From Lepraria neglecta (taxonomy: Eukaryota > Ascomycota > Lecanoromycetes > Lecanorales > Stereocaulaceae), in NCBI GenBank assembly GCA_033220425.1, contig CM065646.1, positions 6,145,501-6,209,500 on the forward strand: 64,000 nucleotides of DNA, in the 5' to 3' direction. The notes under the pieces are model-generated. The model searched no databases. It saw nothing but the letters and a program-made list of their open reading frames with translations, and was not told the DNA's origin. Shown piece by piece: positions 32,001 to 42,399 of this stretch. The translations under genes and the position numbers were made by a program. How positions within the stretch are numbered: position 1 is the first letter of the stretch; the number at the start of each line of letters is the position of its first letter.

Positions 32001-33054
32001 TCTATACCCTTACTGGTAAAAGAAAGTAGATTATTATAGTTTAAGACCCTCTTAATAAACGTAGTACTATAGATAATCCGTTTTATCTTAGAATAGCCTA
32101 GCTAATAAGGGTTCGGGATACGGCTCTGACTATCTAATATGTATACTACCTTATAAAATAGCTTATTTAGCGCGAGAACTCGACGCTTAGGGTTACCTTT
32201 AGATAGTCGTTTAAGGAATTCAAAGTTAGGTAATTTAGGTACCTAGATATCGATTATACTATTCTAATAGTACTACTACTATTTAGTAGAAAGACGCTTA
32301 CCCTTAAAAGAGAAGGTATAGTAATAAGGATATTTATTAGTTAGATCAAAGAACTACGATAGTATAACGTATTCTAGAAGATCGATATATACTTGCGATA
32401 GCCGAGTAATTAGATATATACTAGATAAAGTTCTGCTATCCTTATCTATAGTATTATAGTACTAATATAGTCGACGGTAATACCGCTAACGTAGTATACG
32501 TTCCTCGCTATTCTCTCGCGCCTACTAGATATATAGTTAATATATATATAGGTAATATCGCGGTTCTAGTAGTAGTACTTCCTCCTTAGAAGAAGAATCT
32601 CGGTACTTAGGTAGGCTTAAATCCTCTAGATTACAGGGCGGTATAATTACTTAGATAATATATTAGATACCTAATTAGGCAGGGCGAGGCCGTAAATAGG
32701 CGTTCTGCTGCTGCGGTTGAATGATCTACCTTCTCTGCGTATTCTATATTTCTACCTACTAACTTATAGTAGTAATATCGAGGTTTCTAGCGCTCTAAGT
32801 AGTCCTAGCGCGTTTCCTCCTACCCTAACCTTGTATTCTACGGTTAATATCTATATAAAGAAGGTCCTAGAGGACTATAGAAGAGTTCTAGCGTTTTCGA
32901 TAGTTAGTAGATATATTAGGAGTAGAGAAAAGAGAATCTTAGTATATATAGATTAGCTGGCCCCCTCGCGGATAGCGAGTAATATAGCTATTCCTAGTAT
33001 AGCTGCTATCGAGGCTAAGAACGTTTTGAGCCAGTATAGATATATTTAACACGG

Positions 33055-33691
33055 TTTTATATATATATAGGTCGATAGGTTTATTTTTAGAAAGTAGAAT
33101 CGAAATAGCGCTAATACTTAGTAGTAAGCTTAGCGCAAAAATATCGCGAAAATACTTCTTTTACTTATAACTTTTACGTAAATAGACTAATCTTAAAATT
33201 TTTAACGATATTAGAAAGCGTATACTTAGTTCTAAAACTTATAAGATTATCTTAATATTATATAATATATATACCGTAGGATATTACTGCGAAGAAGTTA
33301 CCGTGCGTACTTAACTTTTAATATTCTAGGGTCTAGGGGTACTAAGCTTAATACTTAGTATTTACTACCTAGCTCGCGCTACCTATAGAATATAGTAAAA
33401 ATACTTCTTTTACTTATAACTATTACGTAAATAAGCCGATTCTAAAAATTCTTGATACGTAAGCAAGCTAATAATTAACTCCAAAACTTATGAAATTATC
33501 TTAATATTATATATTATATATAGCGCGGGGAAGTACTACGAAGAAGTTACGATATATTTTTCGATTTTAATATTCTTACTTAGCAGCGCTAGCTGAAAGA
33601 GGGAATCGACTACTAAATATAGGAGTACTTTAATTGGCTATAAGTGCGGAATTGCTCCGAATTTCCTTATAATCTATTATTAGAAGAAAGA
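33055..33691 (-). repeat. 5' region of Helitron H1 with the shared 240-250-base units
   Basis: Upstream of the RepHel remnant, H1 carries two or so degraded units of the same sequence that fills H2 and H3 (anchors AAAATATCGCGAAAATACTTC near 33145 and TATAGTAAAAATACTTC near 33388). The unit ends with CGGAATTGCTCCGAATTTCC and the terminal ATTAGAAGAAAGA. H2 and H3 are therefore probably deletion derivatives of an H1-like element. Confidence 0.7.
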
Positions 33692-36180
33692 TTTAAATAA
33701 AAGAAGGCGAGGAGTAGAAAACTACCTTCTAGATAAGATATAGCTACTATAAGTATCTAGTAATACCGTTTAGACTTACTAATATACTAGTAATCTACTA
33801 AGTACTTATTAATAATATTATATAAGTATACTTAGATCGAATAGTAATAGTATACCTTGATAATATACTAATTTATTCTAAGAATAAAGAAGAATATATT
33901 AAGTATATATAGGATATCCTTAGATATCTATTATAAATAAAACTTTTCCTTAAACTAGAAAAGTATAAGTTTTATTAATAGTTAGTAGAATTTCTAGAAT
34001 TTATAGTTAGTATAGAAGGTATTAGTATAAGCCTAGAAAAAATCAAAGCTATAGTAGAATAGCCTATACTATAGGATATTAAAGTAGTATAAAGCTTTTT
34101 AGGATTTACTAACTTTAATAGGAAGTTTATTAAGGGCTATTTAAAGAATATACTACCTCTAATAGATATTACTAAGAAGGATATTAGATTTATATAGAGA
34201 AAAGACTAATAAAGATTATTCGATATATTAAAGAAAGTATATATAGATCTACTAGTACTCTATACCTTTTAGGCTAATAAACCGGCTTGTATTAAAATAG
34301 ATACCTCGGATCTTATAATTAAAGTATACCTATATTAAATAAAAGATTAAAAGTAGTATCTAGTTATCTACTATTTAAGAAAGATATTAGTAGTAGAATA
34401 GAATTACGATATATATAATAAAGAACTATTTACTATAGTATATATACTATAAAATTAGCGAGTATACGTAGAGAGCTACTCGGATCTAACTATCTTTATA
34501 GATTATTAAAATCTTCTTAATTTTATAATAATAAAGGAATTAAATAGAAGATAAGTTTAATAGTTAGAACTATTAGATTAATATAAATTTAAGATAATCT
34601 ATACTCTAGGAAAAGATAATAGTTAAGCGAATACCCTTAGTAGCCAATTAGACTATATAGAAGAAAAGAATATTATAGAATAACTAATTCTAAAAAGAGA
34701 GGCGGACGGATTATTAGTACTATATTAGATATTAGCTATAACCCTTTATATATTAGGATCTAATATAACTAATAGAATTATAAAGGCCTATAATAATAAT
34801 ATATTTATAATGAATCTACGAAAAGATTAGTAGGATACTATATTACTTAAATACTAGAATAAGACTTACTTATCTAATATATATATTAAAGGAGTAATTA
34901 GAGATTACTATAATAACCCTTTATAAGGCTATCTAGGGGTATCTAAGATAATAGAACTTCTAGGAAGAGGATATATAGCGCTAAAGCTTCGAGCGCGTAT
35001 TAAATAATATATTAAGGAATATATCGAGTACTAATAGAATAAGGTAGTACGATACGCCAAGTATATATAAATATAATTTACTTCTATACTAGAGTTACCG
35101 TAGAATAATATTATAATAGATTTTATAATTAAGTTACTACCTTTAAAGGATCTAGCTATAGAGGATACCTTTAACTTAATTATAGTTATTATAGATAAAC
35201 TTATAAAGTATATAATTATAATACCTTTTAAAGAAATCTATAAAGTAGATTAGTTAGCCTTTATTCTACTAGATAAGCTAATTAGAGATTATAGTATACC
35301 TAAATCAATAATATCCGATAGAGACAAGTTATTTACTTCTAACTACTAGAGAATACTTATAGTAGTAATTAGAACTAAACTCTAGATATTAATAGTATAT
35401 TACCTATAGACTAATAGATAAATAGAATATATAAATTAGATAATAGAAGTATATCTAAGATATTATATAAACTAGAAATAAGATAACTAGATTTTACTAC
35501 TTCTAATAGTATAACTAGTATATAATAATAAGAGATTAGATATAATAGAACTAATACTATTCTTTACTAACTATAGGAAAAATATAAATATATTTCTAGA
35601 TCTAAAGAAAGGACCTAATATAGAAAAAGCCTTAGTTAAGGCTAAAGAGCTAAAGAATTTATATAAGGATATATAAATATCTATTAAGAGCTTAAATAGT
35701 AAATTAAAGGGATAAATTAATAATAAGAGAAAGAATATTCCTTGGCTTAAAGAGGGGGATAAAATATACCTTCTAATAAAAAATATAAGGATAATAAGAC
35801 TAAATAAGAAACTAGATTATATTAAGGTTAAACTATTCTTAATTAAACGGGTAAAAGGACTAGTTAACTATAAACTCTAACTACTACCTAACGTAAAAGT
35901 ATATCTAGTATTCTATATCTTACTCTTAGAGCTAGTAGACTCTAATATACCTCTCTAAGAAATATTTTATTATAATATTAAGGAAGAAATAGAGTATAAG
36001 GTTAAGAGGATCCTAGATAGAAGGAATTAGTTCTATCTAGTTAAATAGAAAGGATATAACAAGACGAAAAATACCTAGAAACCGCTTAGAAACCTTATAG
36101 GAAACTATAGAGAGTATCTAGTAGAATTCTATTAGAGGGGACTAGAGATAACTACTCGAAGCTATTAGGGATCTTAAATT
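33692..36180 (+). pseudogene. pol: Chromovirus E3 pol (RT, RNase H, integrase, chromodomain; degraded)
   Basis: Plus-strand pol remnant starting within RT. VYLDNILIYSKNKEEYIK is at about 33850-33903, with YLDN (33853-33864) instead of YLDD. RNase H follows at about 34280-34630. Integrase runs from about 34800 to 35500 (a region reading IIDFIIKLLP and later SVISDR-type sequence, here IISDRDKLF). The GPVNYKL-like GLVNYKL and KVYLVFYILLLELVDS precede a chromodomain near 36000-36110 (RILDRRN, FYLVK, KGYNKT). Stops are very frequent. Confidence 0.85.
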
Positions 36181-36640
36181 ATTTAGAAGATATATCGAAG
36201 AGAAGGTTATTAGGGCTAATAGTTAATATCTTCCCTTTATTATACTCGAGTTCTCTAATATTCGCTAACTCCCCCTAAACTATCTTATATTCTTTCTTCT
36301 CTAAGATCTTAACCTTATACTAAAGATAAGAAAAATAGAATAGTATATCTTTAGCCTCCTTAAGCTTTACCTCTCGCTATTACTAAAGTTAGGCCTATCT
36401 AATAGGAGAAAATAGAGCTAAATTATAGAAGTAGCTATAGCGGGCGCACTCTATATAACGGTTAGAAGAACTACTAATCTTATACTTCTCTAGTTTCCCG
36501 GAAGACTTATAGTTTATATATATATATATATTACTTTAGTAGGAATAACGAAAGAATTAATAAGTCTATATCTTTAGATATTTAATTTAGATTCGGTTAA
36601 TTATATAGATAGTATAGAGGATAGATAGTTTCTCAGGACG
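36170..36640 (-). pseudogene. Divergent antisense accessory ORF of E3
   Basis: Between the E3 chromodomain and polypurine tract, on the strand opposite to pol. Through stops one reads INYKSSGKLEKYKISSSSNR, then a motif Y-I-E-C-A-R-Y-S-Y-F-Y-NLALFSPIR that lines up with C-x2-C-x6-C-DLVVSP of the other copies; two of the three Cys have become Tyr. A charged region follows with LTNIRELEY-type sequence, as in the REL-NIRELEED block. The sequence is much further from E1, E2, E4 and F than these are from each other, yet the layout is the same. Confidence 0.5.
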
Positions 36641-36644
36641 AGAA

Positions 36645-36663
36645 ATCTAGAAGAGGGAGCTAA
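36645..36663 (+). other. Polypurine tract of chromovirus E3
   Basis: AGAAATCTAGAAGAGGGAGC-type purine-rich stretch directly before the 3' LTR. The same element, GAGGAGGGAGCTAG or close variants, is present in E4 and F. Confidence 0.7.
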
Positions 36664-37066
36664 TATTATAACTATAGATTATAACTATAGATACACGTAT
36701 AGCGCGCAGAAACAGGTATGGTTCTTGGCGTTTAAACCGATTAGTTATCGAATGGTTTAAACACGCTCTTAGTATTTAAACCGATTAGTTATTAAATAGT
36801 TTGAATATAGATATTTAGCGGAGTTTCCTATTACTATATATATAGAGTACTATTTACTATTTAGAGCATCGTGCTTAACTTACTATTTAATTATTTACTA
36901 TATATAATAGATCTCTTAGGCTAGGTACTAAATATATATATTATCTGATTATATACTAGACGAGCTTAGTATCACTTGGAGCCTACTTTATCTCTTATAT
37001 AGTTATACCTCTATCCCTATTAAGAATCAATCTATAATACGATACCGGAACGCACGGTTCGTAATA
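36664..37066 (+). repeat. 3' LTR of chromovirus E3
   Basis: 403 bases, TATTATAACT to GGTTCGTAATA. The inner half matches the other chromovirus LTRs (TAGATCTCTTAGGCTAGG). The outer start contains two copies of a 31-33-base unit with TTTAAACCGATTAGTTAT and is unlike E1/E2/E4, marking a different subfamily. Confidence 0.8.
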
Positions 37067-37397
37067 CAGCGATACGTTGGTCCTCCTCCAATTCCTTAAT
37101 ATTCTATAACTCGCGTTCGACTATCGACTTCTTTTCACTTTCTATCGCTTCGAGTTATTTCTAGAGACGACTTATTTTTGCTATAGAGTCGGATAACTCC
37201 TACTATATTCCGTTACGCCGCTTTTCAACACGACGCATCTTAAGGGGCGACACTACAAGGTCGCATTTCCTACTACCACCAATACAGCTGGAACACCTAT
37301 CAGAGTTATCGCCTACCAGATACTATTTGCCGCTGGCAACATATCGGGAATATAGTCGTATTACGAATTCAGATAGCTCACTAGCCAGCTACGTTCG
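37067..37397 (-). pseudogene. Antisense accessory ORF of chromovirus fragment F
   Basis: This copy has all three cysteines: on the minus strand LASELSEFVIRLYSRYVASG is followed by DRCSSCIGGSRKCDLVVSP, giving C-x2-C-x6-C. Then come a charged helical part with EAIESEKKSIVEREL and NIKELEEDQR, reaching the fragment's left edge. Stops in between look like CAA/CAG-to-TAA/TAG. The initiation codon corresponds to CTG here, where E2 has ATG. The pol part of F is not in the window, as the fragment begins at the E3 LTR. Confidence 0.65.
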
Positions 37398-37950
37398 GCG
37401 GACGATCGGTTTACTTAAATATTTAGTACAACGAGGTAGTATAAAGGACGGATAGTTTCTCGGGACGAGAAATCTAGGAGAGGGAGCTAGTATTAAGACC
37501 AGAAGCTATGACCAGGGATGCGCCTTTATGGCGTAGTACCTATTATGGTACGAGTCGGACTAGATGATACTCGACTCGGATAAAGACCCTGAAGGCTTGA
37601 TATACTAAGTAATAAGTATAATGAGCGTAGTATAATCAAAGCGATTATGAAAGGTGAGCGCAATGAGCGCAGTACGATCAAAGCGATCATAGGAGGCTTG
37701 GCAGACTTTCGTATATCTATATATAGAGAGTACTACTTACTACTTGGAGCAACGTGCTCAACTTCGCTATTCAATTGTTTACTATATACGATAGATCTCT
37801 TAGGCTAGACACTGAATATATACATTACCTAATTATATACCAGACTCGCTTAGCATCACTTAAAGCCTGCTTCACCTCTTGTGTAGTTGTACCGCCATCC
37901 CTATTGAGAATCAATCCATAATACGATACCGGAACGCACGGTTCGTAATA
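37398..37950 (+). mobile_element. Chromovirus fragment F: polypurine tract and 3' LTR
   Basis: AGGAGAGGGAGCTAG ends at 37490, followed by a 460-base LTR (37491-37950), TATTAAGACC to GGTTCGTAATA. It is a relative of the E3 3' LTR with a different outer part (AGAAGCTATGACCAGG). The E3 element abuts F on the left; F may have been E3's insertion target, but the missing E3 5' LTR prevents proof. Confidence 0.7.
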
Positions 37951-38268
37951 GAAGAAGCTTAAGGAGCGATCTATAGATCGGAAAGATATGGGATATCCTA
38001 TAGGATATCCCAAGGGTTGGGTATGGAATTCCGGTATGGGATGGGATTAGAAGATCCTAAATCCCATATCTTTTAGGAGATATGGGATGGGATCTCAATA
38101 GAATATCCTACGATATAGGATATTAGTGGGATTGTCTAATAGTACGGGATATTTTCGGGATATCCTAGTGGCGGATAAGATAAGACCTATATGAAGTATA
38201 TTTAGGATTTCTAGTTATCGTTCTAGTTATCAAAACTCCAATTTTTTTTTGAATATTCTATAATATAG
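37951..38268. repeat. Left inverted repeat of the pogo-like element
   Basis: Dense in iterated GGGAT and its complement. GGGATATCCTA followed at once by its reverse complement makes a perfect 22-base palindrome at 37990-38011. AAATCCCATATC and GATATGGGATGGG at 38060-38090 form another inverted pair. Iterated short motifs near the ends may be transposase binding sites. Confidence 0.75.
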
Positions 38269-38272
38269 GATA

Positions 38273-39232
38273 CAAGTTAGTGCCTATAATCTTCACAGAA
38301 GATTACCGTAAAACCTGCTATATCTCGCTTATTTTATACTCGATTTAGAAAATTTAAGCGGCGTTAGAAAGCCCTCCATTTACAGTATATTTTATATACA
38401 TAAAGTTAAGCCCTAATCTTAATAGGGCAAAAGTTATTAAGGATTTAGTATATTAGTGCGTCAGGGGCGGCTGCGGGGGTAGCTTCAGGGAAGTCCGCAG
38501 GCAAAAACATGTTTTTTGAGCTTTCCTTAGCCAAACCTTAGCCAAACCTTAGCCAAATTTCAAAATTCGAACGGCGTTGGAAAGCGCATGCCTGGTTCCA
38601 AAACTTATGAAATTATGATGATATCATATGACGTATGTGGCGCGGGGCAGAAGTTGCGGTGCGCATTCAACTTTTGATGTTCCATAGTCCGGGGGTGCCA
38701 AGCTCAGTGCTTGGCATCTGGCACCGCCTGTAAAACATGGCGAAAACGCTTCTTTTGCTCATAACTTTTGCGCAAATGGACCGATTTTGAAAATTTCGAC
38801 GGTGTTGGAAAGCGCATGCTTGGTTCCAAAACTCATGAAATCATCTCGATATCACATGATGTATGTGGCGCGGGGAAGTACTGCAAAGAAGTTACGGTGC
38901 GCATTCAGCTCAATGCTTGGCATTTGCCACCGAGCTCGCGGTGTATGCAAAACATGGCGAAAACGCTTCTTTTGCTCATAACTATTGCGCAAATGGGCCG
39001 ATTCTAAAAATTCTTGATGCGCAAGCAAGCTAATGATTGACTTCAAAACTTTTGAAATCATCTCGATATCATATGACGTATGTGGCGCGGGGCATTATTG
39101 CGAAGAAGTGCGCAGCGTATTCAACTTTTAGTGGTTGAAGGCGCTAGCTGAGAGAGGAAATGCAGCTCTAAAGGGGTGTTCTAATTGGCTGCAAGTGCGG
39201 AATTGCTCCGAATTTCGCTATATTCTGTTAGG
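38273..39232 (-). mobile_element. Short non-autonomous Helitron (H3) in the pogo-like element
   Basis: About 960 bases. The 3' end (left) has the hairpin at 38286-38306 and the terminus CACTAACTTG, as in H1 and H2. The 5' end (right) stops at ATTCTGTTA and lacks the final TTAGAAGAAAGA present in H1 and H2. The interior holds about three copies of a 220-250-base unit (anchors near 38565, 38795 and 39000), with GCTCATAACTTTTGCGCAAATGG and GACGTATGTGGCGCGGGG-type blocks (each shown in part). Short open frames at 38768-39061 are formed by these repeats and are not genes. CA/TG content is near normal, so RIP is slight. Confidence 0.82.
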
Positions 39233-39394
39233 AGTAAGCCCCAGTACGCGCACGGTCCCACTATGCGCACACCTCTACCAAATATGCACCAGCAAGCCAA
39301 ATTTCAAATCCTACTATAACCAATATATATATAGAGTTGAAATCTGTACTGGAGATAGATTGAATCAATATTAATCCGTGTAACTACTACTATA

Positions 39395-41290
39395 ACTACT
39401 AGAATCGTATCGGAAGCTTCCGTGGCCTCCCTAACCTCCCCTTCTCAATTTCTATTACCTCCTCTTTAGCAGTAGAATTTTCAATTATAACTATATCTTC
39501 CTATATTAGTATAGCGGGAATCTTCTTCTTATATCGTTTGGCTTACTCTTTAAGGCCTATTTAGATCTATTATACAGCCTGCTTAGTAAGCCTTACCTCC
39601 TCTTTAGTAGCCTTCTTTTCCTTTAATACTTAAGCCTTCTAGAATTAAGCCTATTACCTCTTAACCTTCCTCTAGGCTACCTCTATAGCCTTAGCCTCCT
39701 TTTATATCTATCTTTCTTCTTTCTCTATTATTTTTTACTCTACGAGCTTAGCTTTCTTATCCTCTTTAACTACTATAAGCTCTCTAGCCTATTATATTTT
39801 AGTTAGGCTAAACTATAAGCTTTTTAAATTATCTCTAAGTATATTAAATAGTAGCTTAGTACGTATTCTTTTCTTCTTTTTAATAAATACTACCCTCCTA
39901 AGACCTTAGTTTTCTGCTTCGAGGATTAAGTTCTTAGCTATAAGCTATTCTAGGGTATTTAAGAGCTTGCGGACTTCTAGCCTAATTATATCGCTAACTA
40001 CTAATTTAATAAGGCGATATACCTTAATCTAATTATTATCTAAGAGGGTAGTTAAGCTTAGAGAGCTACTTAAATTACGTGTTATTAATTATCTTTCTTA
40101 AAGTTTACTTAGAACTTACTCTAGATTAAAAGGAAGCAGACCTGTCTTTAACTACCTACTTACTATATTCTTTAGACTAAATACTTATAAATAAGTAGGC
40201 CAAAATAAGCTAAAGAAGTATCTCTTATTTAGCTTACAAAGCCCTTATATATTATATATCTATTAATTAAGTTATTATAAGTAGTAGTTTGCTAAGGGAC
40301 TAAATAAGCTTATATCTAGTAGCTATAGCCGATAAGTTGAATATAGAGGATATATAGCTATAATAATCTTATATTGATCGCACTAGTCTAAGAACGGTAT
40401 ATTTAGATAGCTTCTATACCTATTAACTAGAAGAAGCCTATAGTCTCTCCTATTCTATACCTTTCCCTTAGTATACCTATTAAAAACCTCAGTCAACTAA
40501 GAGATACCTAATAAGTTATTAGTCTAGCCAGTAGGAGAAGATGTAAAATAGGCTTCCTAGTTATTGAAATCCTCTAGCCAGGAGTCTTGTATATTATCTA
40601 TTTTGGCTTAGTAGATAATAGATAGTAGGAGATAGGATCTATCTATAGAAATTGTAGCCACGACTATAATCCATTCCCTGTTCCCATCCTAGCCAGTACC
40701 TCTTATTTTAGGACCTTTAGAGAATACCCTCTTAGTCTTCTAAAGGATACTAATCAAGAAGCCTTTCTTATCTATATTGTATATATTTTCTAGGAGTATA
40801 TTATATTAAGCCATTTTCGAAGCTATCTACTCTATATTAATATAAGAATATTACTATTCAGGATTAATTACCTTCTTAAAATAGAGATTATATTTATAAT
40901 AATTATCTGCTTTCTTCCTATTAAGATTAAAGCCTAGTTAGAATCCTAAGTCGAGTTCCTTCCTATTCCGTTCTATATAGCGGGAAACCTAATTCTTTGC
41001 CGGCTTAGTTTTATAGATATCTTTAGTAAAATTACGTACTATAGCGGGAGTAGGAGGAAAACCTCGGAGTGTAAGCTTATTAATATACTTAGTAAAGGTT
41101 TTCTCTTACTGCGTTATAAGTAATCGAGCTTTATTAGCTTTCTCGTCTATAGTACCTATAATACCTCTATAACGCCGTAAGAGTATAGTCCTATTAACAC
41201 CGAATAATCTGGTAGTAGTAGTATAATTAGGTGACTTCTGGGATTCTAATACCTCCAGGGCGTCCTTAATTGGACTTATATTGATTAAGA
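39395..41290 (-). pseudogene. pogo/Fot1-like DDE transposase (degraded)
   Basis: Minus-strand gene with many stops. The N-terminal third contains YTPRFSSYSRYSTRNFT-like sequence and a CENP-B-type region with WVSRYIERNRKEL-like sequence. The DDE core: NIDKKGFLI near 40767-40787 (first Asp), the block RGTGWDGNREWIIVVATI, a second catalytic site LLLVNRYRSYLN near 40395-40430 where the family has DGHxSH (Asp changed to Asn and His to Tyr), then IAIYPLYSTYRL and LLDISLFSPLANYY (family LQPLDVxxF). The C-terminus is coiled-coil-like and ends IEKGRLGRPRKLP, a basic tail. Length is near 630 codons, typical for the group. Confidence 0.75.
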
Positions 41291-41706
41291 TATCGGGTGT
41301 TGAAATTTTTCGCGTTGTTATTGATAGAGTGTGCGGATAGTAGGACCGTGCGCGTACTAGGGCTTACTCCTATTAGAAGAAAGATTCTAGTAGGAAATAT
41401 AGAATTATAGAATATTCAAAAAAATATTTGAAGTTTTGATAACTAGAATAATAACTAGAAATTCTAAATATACTTTATATAGGTCTTATCTTATCCGCTA
41501 CTAGGATATCCCGAAAATATCCCGTACTATTAGACAATCTTACTAATATCCTATACCGTTGGGATATCCTATTGAGATCCCATACCTCCTACTAATGGTA
41601 TAGGATTTCAGACCTTGATACTATACCATACCCCGGGATTGGTAAGAGAGCCAATATCCCATACCATCCCATATCTTTCCGGGCTATAGAGCGGTCTACC
41701 TACTTC

Positions 41707-42239
41707 TTTCCTGAGGATCCTTAGTAATTAGTTCTAATATAGAACCATCTATACTATACTAGTAATATAACCACTTCACGTCTTTGAATACCTTTATATA
41801 TAGTAGTATAGCAATAGCGAGAAGCTAAGCTATAGCCTAACATCGTAGCACTAGTGGGACGTAGTTTCCAGGGCGTAGCAACGGTTCGCTATCGAGGAGC
41901 CTATCTCACGGAGCGATAACGGCCCGCTAACGGGGAGCGTACCTTACAAGTATAGTATTAGGAATAATATTAAATAATTGGTTTTATTTTCCTTATCTAA
42001 CTTATAATACTTTACTTTATTAATAGGAAAATAAGAATATTTTAGGTATTAGAAACCGCTATATAATATAGGACTATACATCGCGCTTTCCCAAAAGTTG
42101 CTGGGAAATCCCGAGTTGCCGAGCGCGCCGGTAGGGCTGATAGTTACGTTCAGCGGAATTAGCAACTCAATATTACTAATAGTATCAAATCAGCTCGATC
42201 TGCAACTCAATACTGCTGATTTAATAATATTAGGTTAGT
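41707..42239. other. Non-coding spacer, origin unknown
   Basis: No coding potential seen on either strand. It includes a patch that kept its GC (41850-41950, with CGATAACGGCCCGCTAACGG) and a second one (42085-42150). It may be an old element end or unique host sequence. Confidence 0.4.
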
Positions 42240-42359
42240 TAGTAATTAGATGTTGCTGTTAGTATAATGTCTAATCAATTAGCAATTAGATATTACTATT
42301 AGTATAATATCTAACCAATCAGCAATTAGATGTTACTGTTAGTGTAATATCTAACCAAT
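42240..42359. repeat. 40-base tandem repeat, three copies
   Basis: Units 42240-42279, 42280-42319 and 42320-42359 share TAGATGTT-CTGTTAGT and TCTAACCAAT. The copies differ mainly by C/T and G/A changes. Looser related copies precede them (AACTCAATATTACTAATAGT). The block lies near the presumed 3' end of the Plavaka-like remnant. Confidence 0.85.
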
Positions 42360-42399
42360 TAGCATGTCTATTATGCGTTTAGCCAGCTATTAGCCCAAT

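Larger units (their letters stand above)
25700..33020 (-). pseudogene. Helitron Rep/helicase (RepHel), degraded and split
   Basis: Single large minus-strand gene broken by many stops. The N-terminal part (about 33020-31400) is Gln/Arg-rich and low in structure. The Rep (HUH nuclease) region spans about 30590-29740: FITFIYNLN, then VKFQKRGLLYIYILL, where the HUH His residues have become Tyr (family: PHAHIL), then GFPKD-like FPKDIYNK and IKSIFYLFKYIYKG, the classic SIKYLFKYIYKG block. The helicase follows: LNGARGTRKT near 27470 is the Walker A (family GGxGTGKT), LRLTTNIYLSNRGLTEEDRR near 26560, and a C-terminal part with LKVGTLVILIMNLDTPRLYN and FPIRSAFIITINK to about 25800. The solo LTR (26662-27122) and Helitron H2 (27889-28892) interrupt it. 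Confidence 0.88.
24965..33691 (-). mobile_element. Autonomous Helitron (H1)
   Basis: Rolling-circle transposon in minus orientation. Its boundaries are precise because the interrupted chromovirus is continuous without it (ATAATTTAA then TTTAAATAAAAG), i.e. insertion between A and T with no duplication, as in Helitrons. Read on the minus strand it begins TCTTTCTTCTAATA and ends with a hairpin (stem GTAATCTTC, loop TGT) followed by GAGCACTTACTTG. The last four bases are CTTG rather than the canonical CTRR. It contains the Rep and Pif1-type helicase gene, plus a nested solo LTR and a nested short Helitron. Confidence 0.9.
22830..37066 (+). mobile_element. Ty3/Gypsy chromovirus copy E3, 5' truncated, split by Helitron
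   Basis: Plus-strand copy. Gag from about 22830 to 24943, pol from 33692 to about 36180, 3' LTR 36664-37066. No 5' LTR was found; homology to E4 gag fades upstream of 22830. Between gag/protease and RT about 390 bases present in E4 are missing, right before the Helitron (24965-33691). This is the most AT-rich of the copies, with the fewest CA/TG, so probably the oldest or most heavily mutated. Confidence 0.85.
37951..41706 (-). mobile_element. pogo/Fot1-like DNA transposon with long inverted repeats
   Basis: The ends form inverted repeats of roughly 310-320 bases: 37951-38268, continued after a Helitron insertion at about 39232-39275, pairs with about 41300-41706. Shared blocks include GGAAAGATATGGGAT, GGGATATTTTCGGGATATCC and AGTACGCGCACGGTCC. 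The interior encodes a DDE_1-type transposase on the minus strand. Outer boundaries are uncertain by a few bases and I could not confirm a TA duplication: the left end directly follows the fragment F LTR (TAATA). Confidence 0.75.

Noticed and set aside
32717-32956. 79-codon frame on the plus strand
   Set aside because: Antisense to the Gln/Arg-rich N-terminus of the Helitron RepHel remnant, with no independent support.
38768-39061. Short open frames on both strands
   Set aside because: Formed by the repeated Helitron units in H3. The same units carry stops in H1 and H2.
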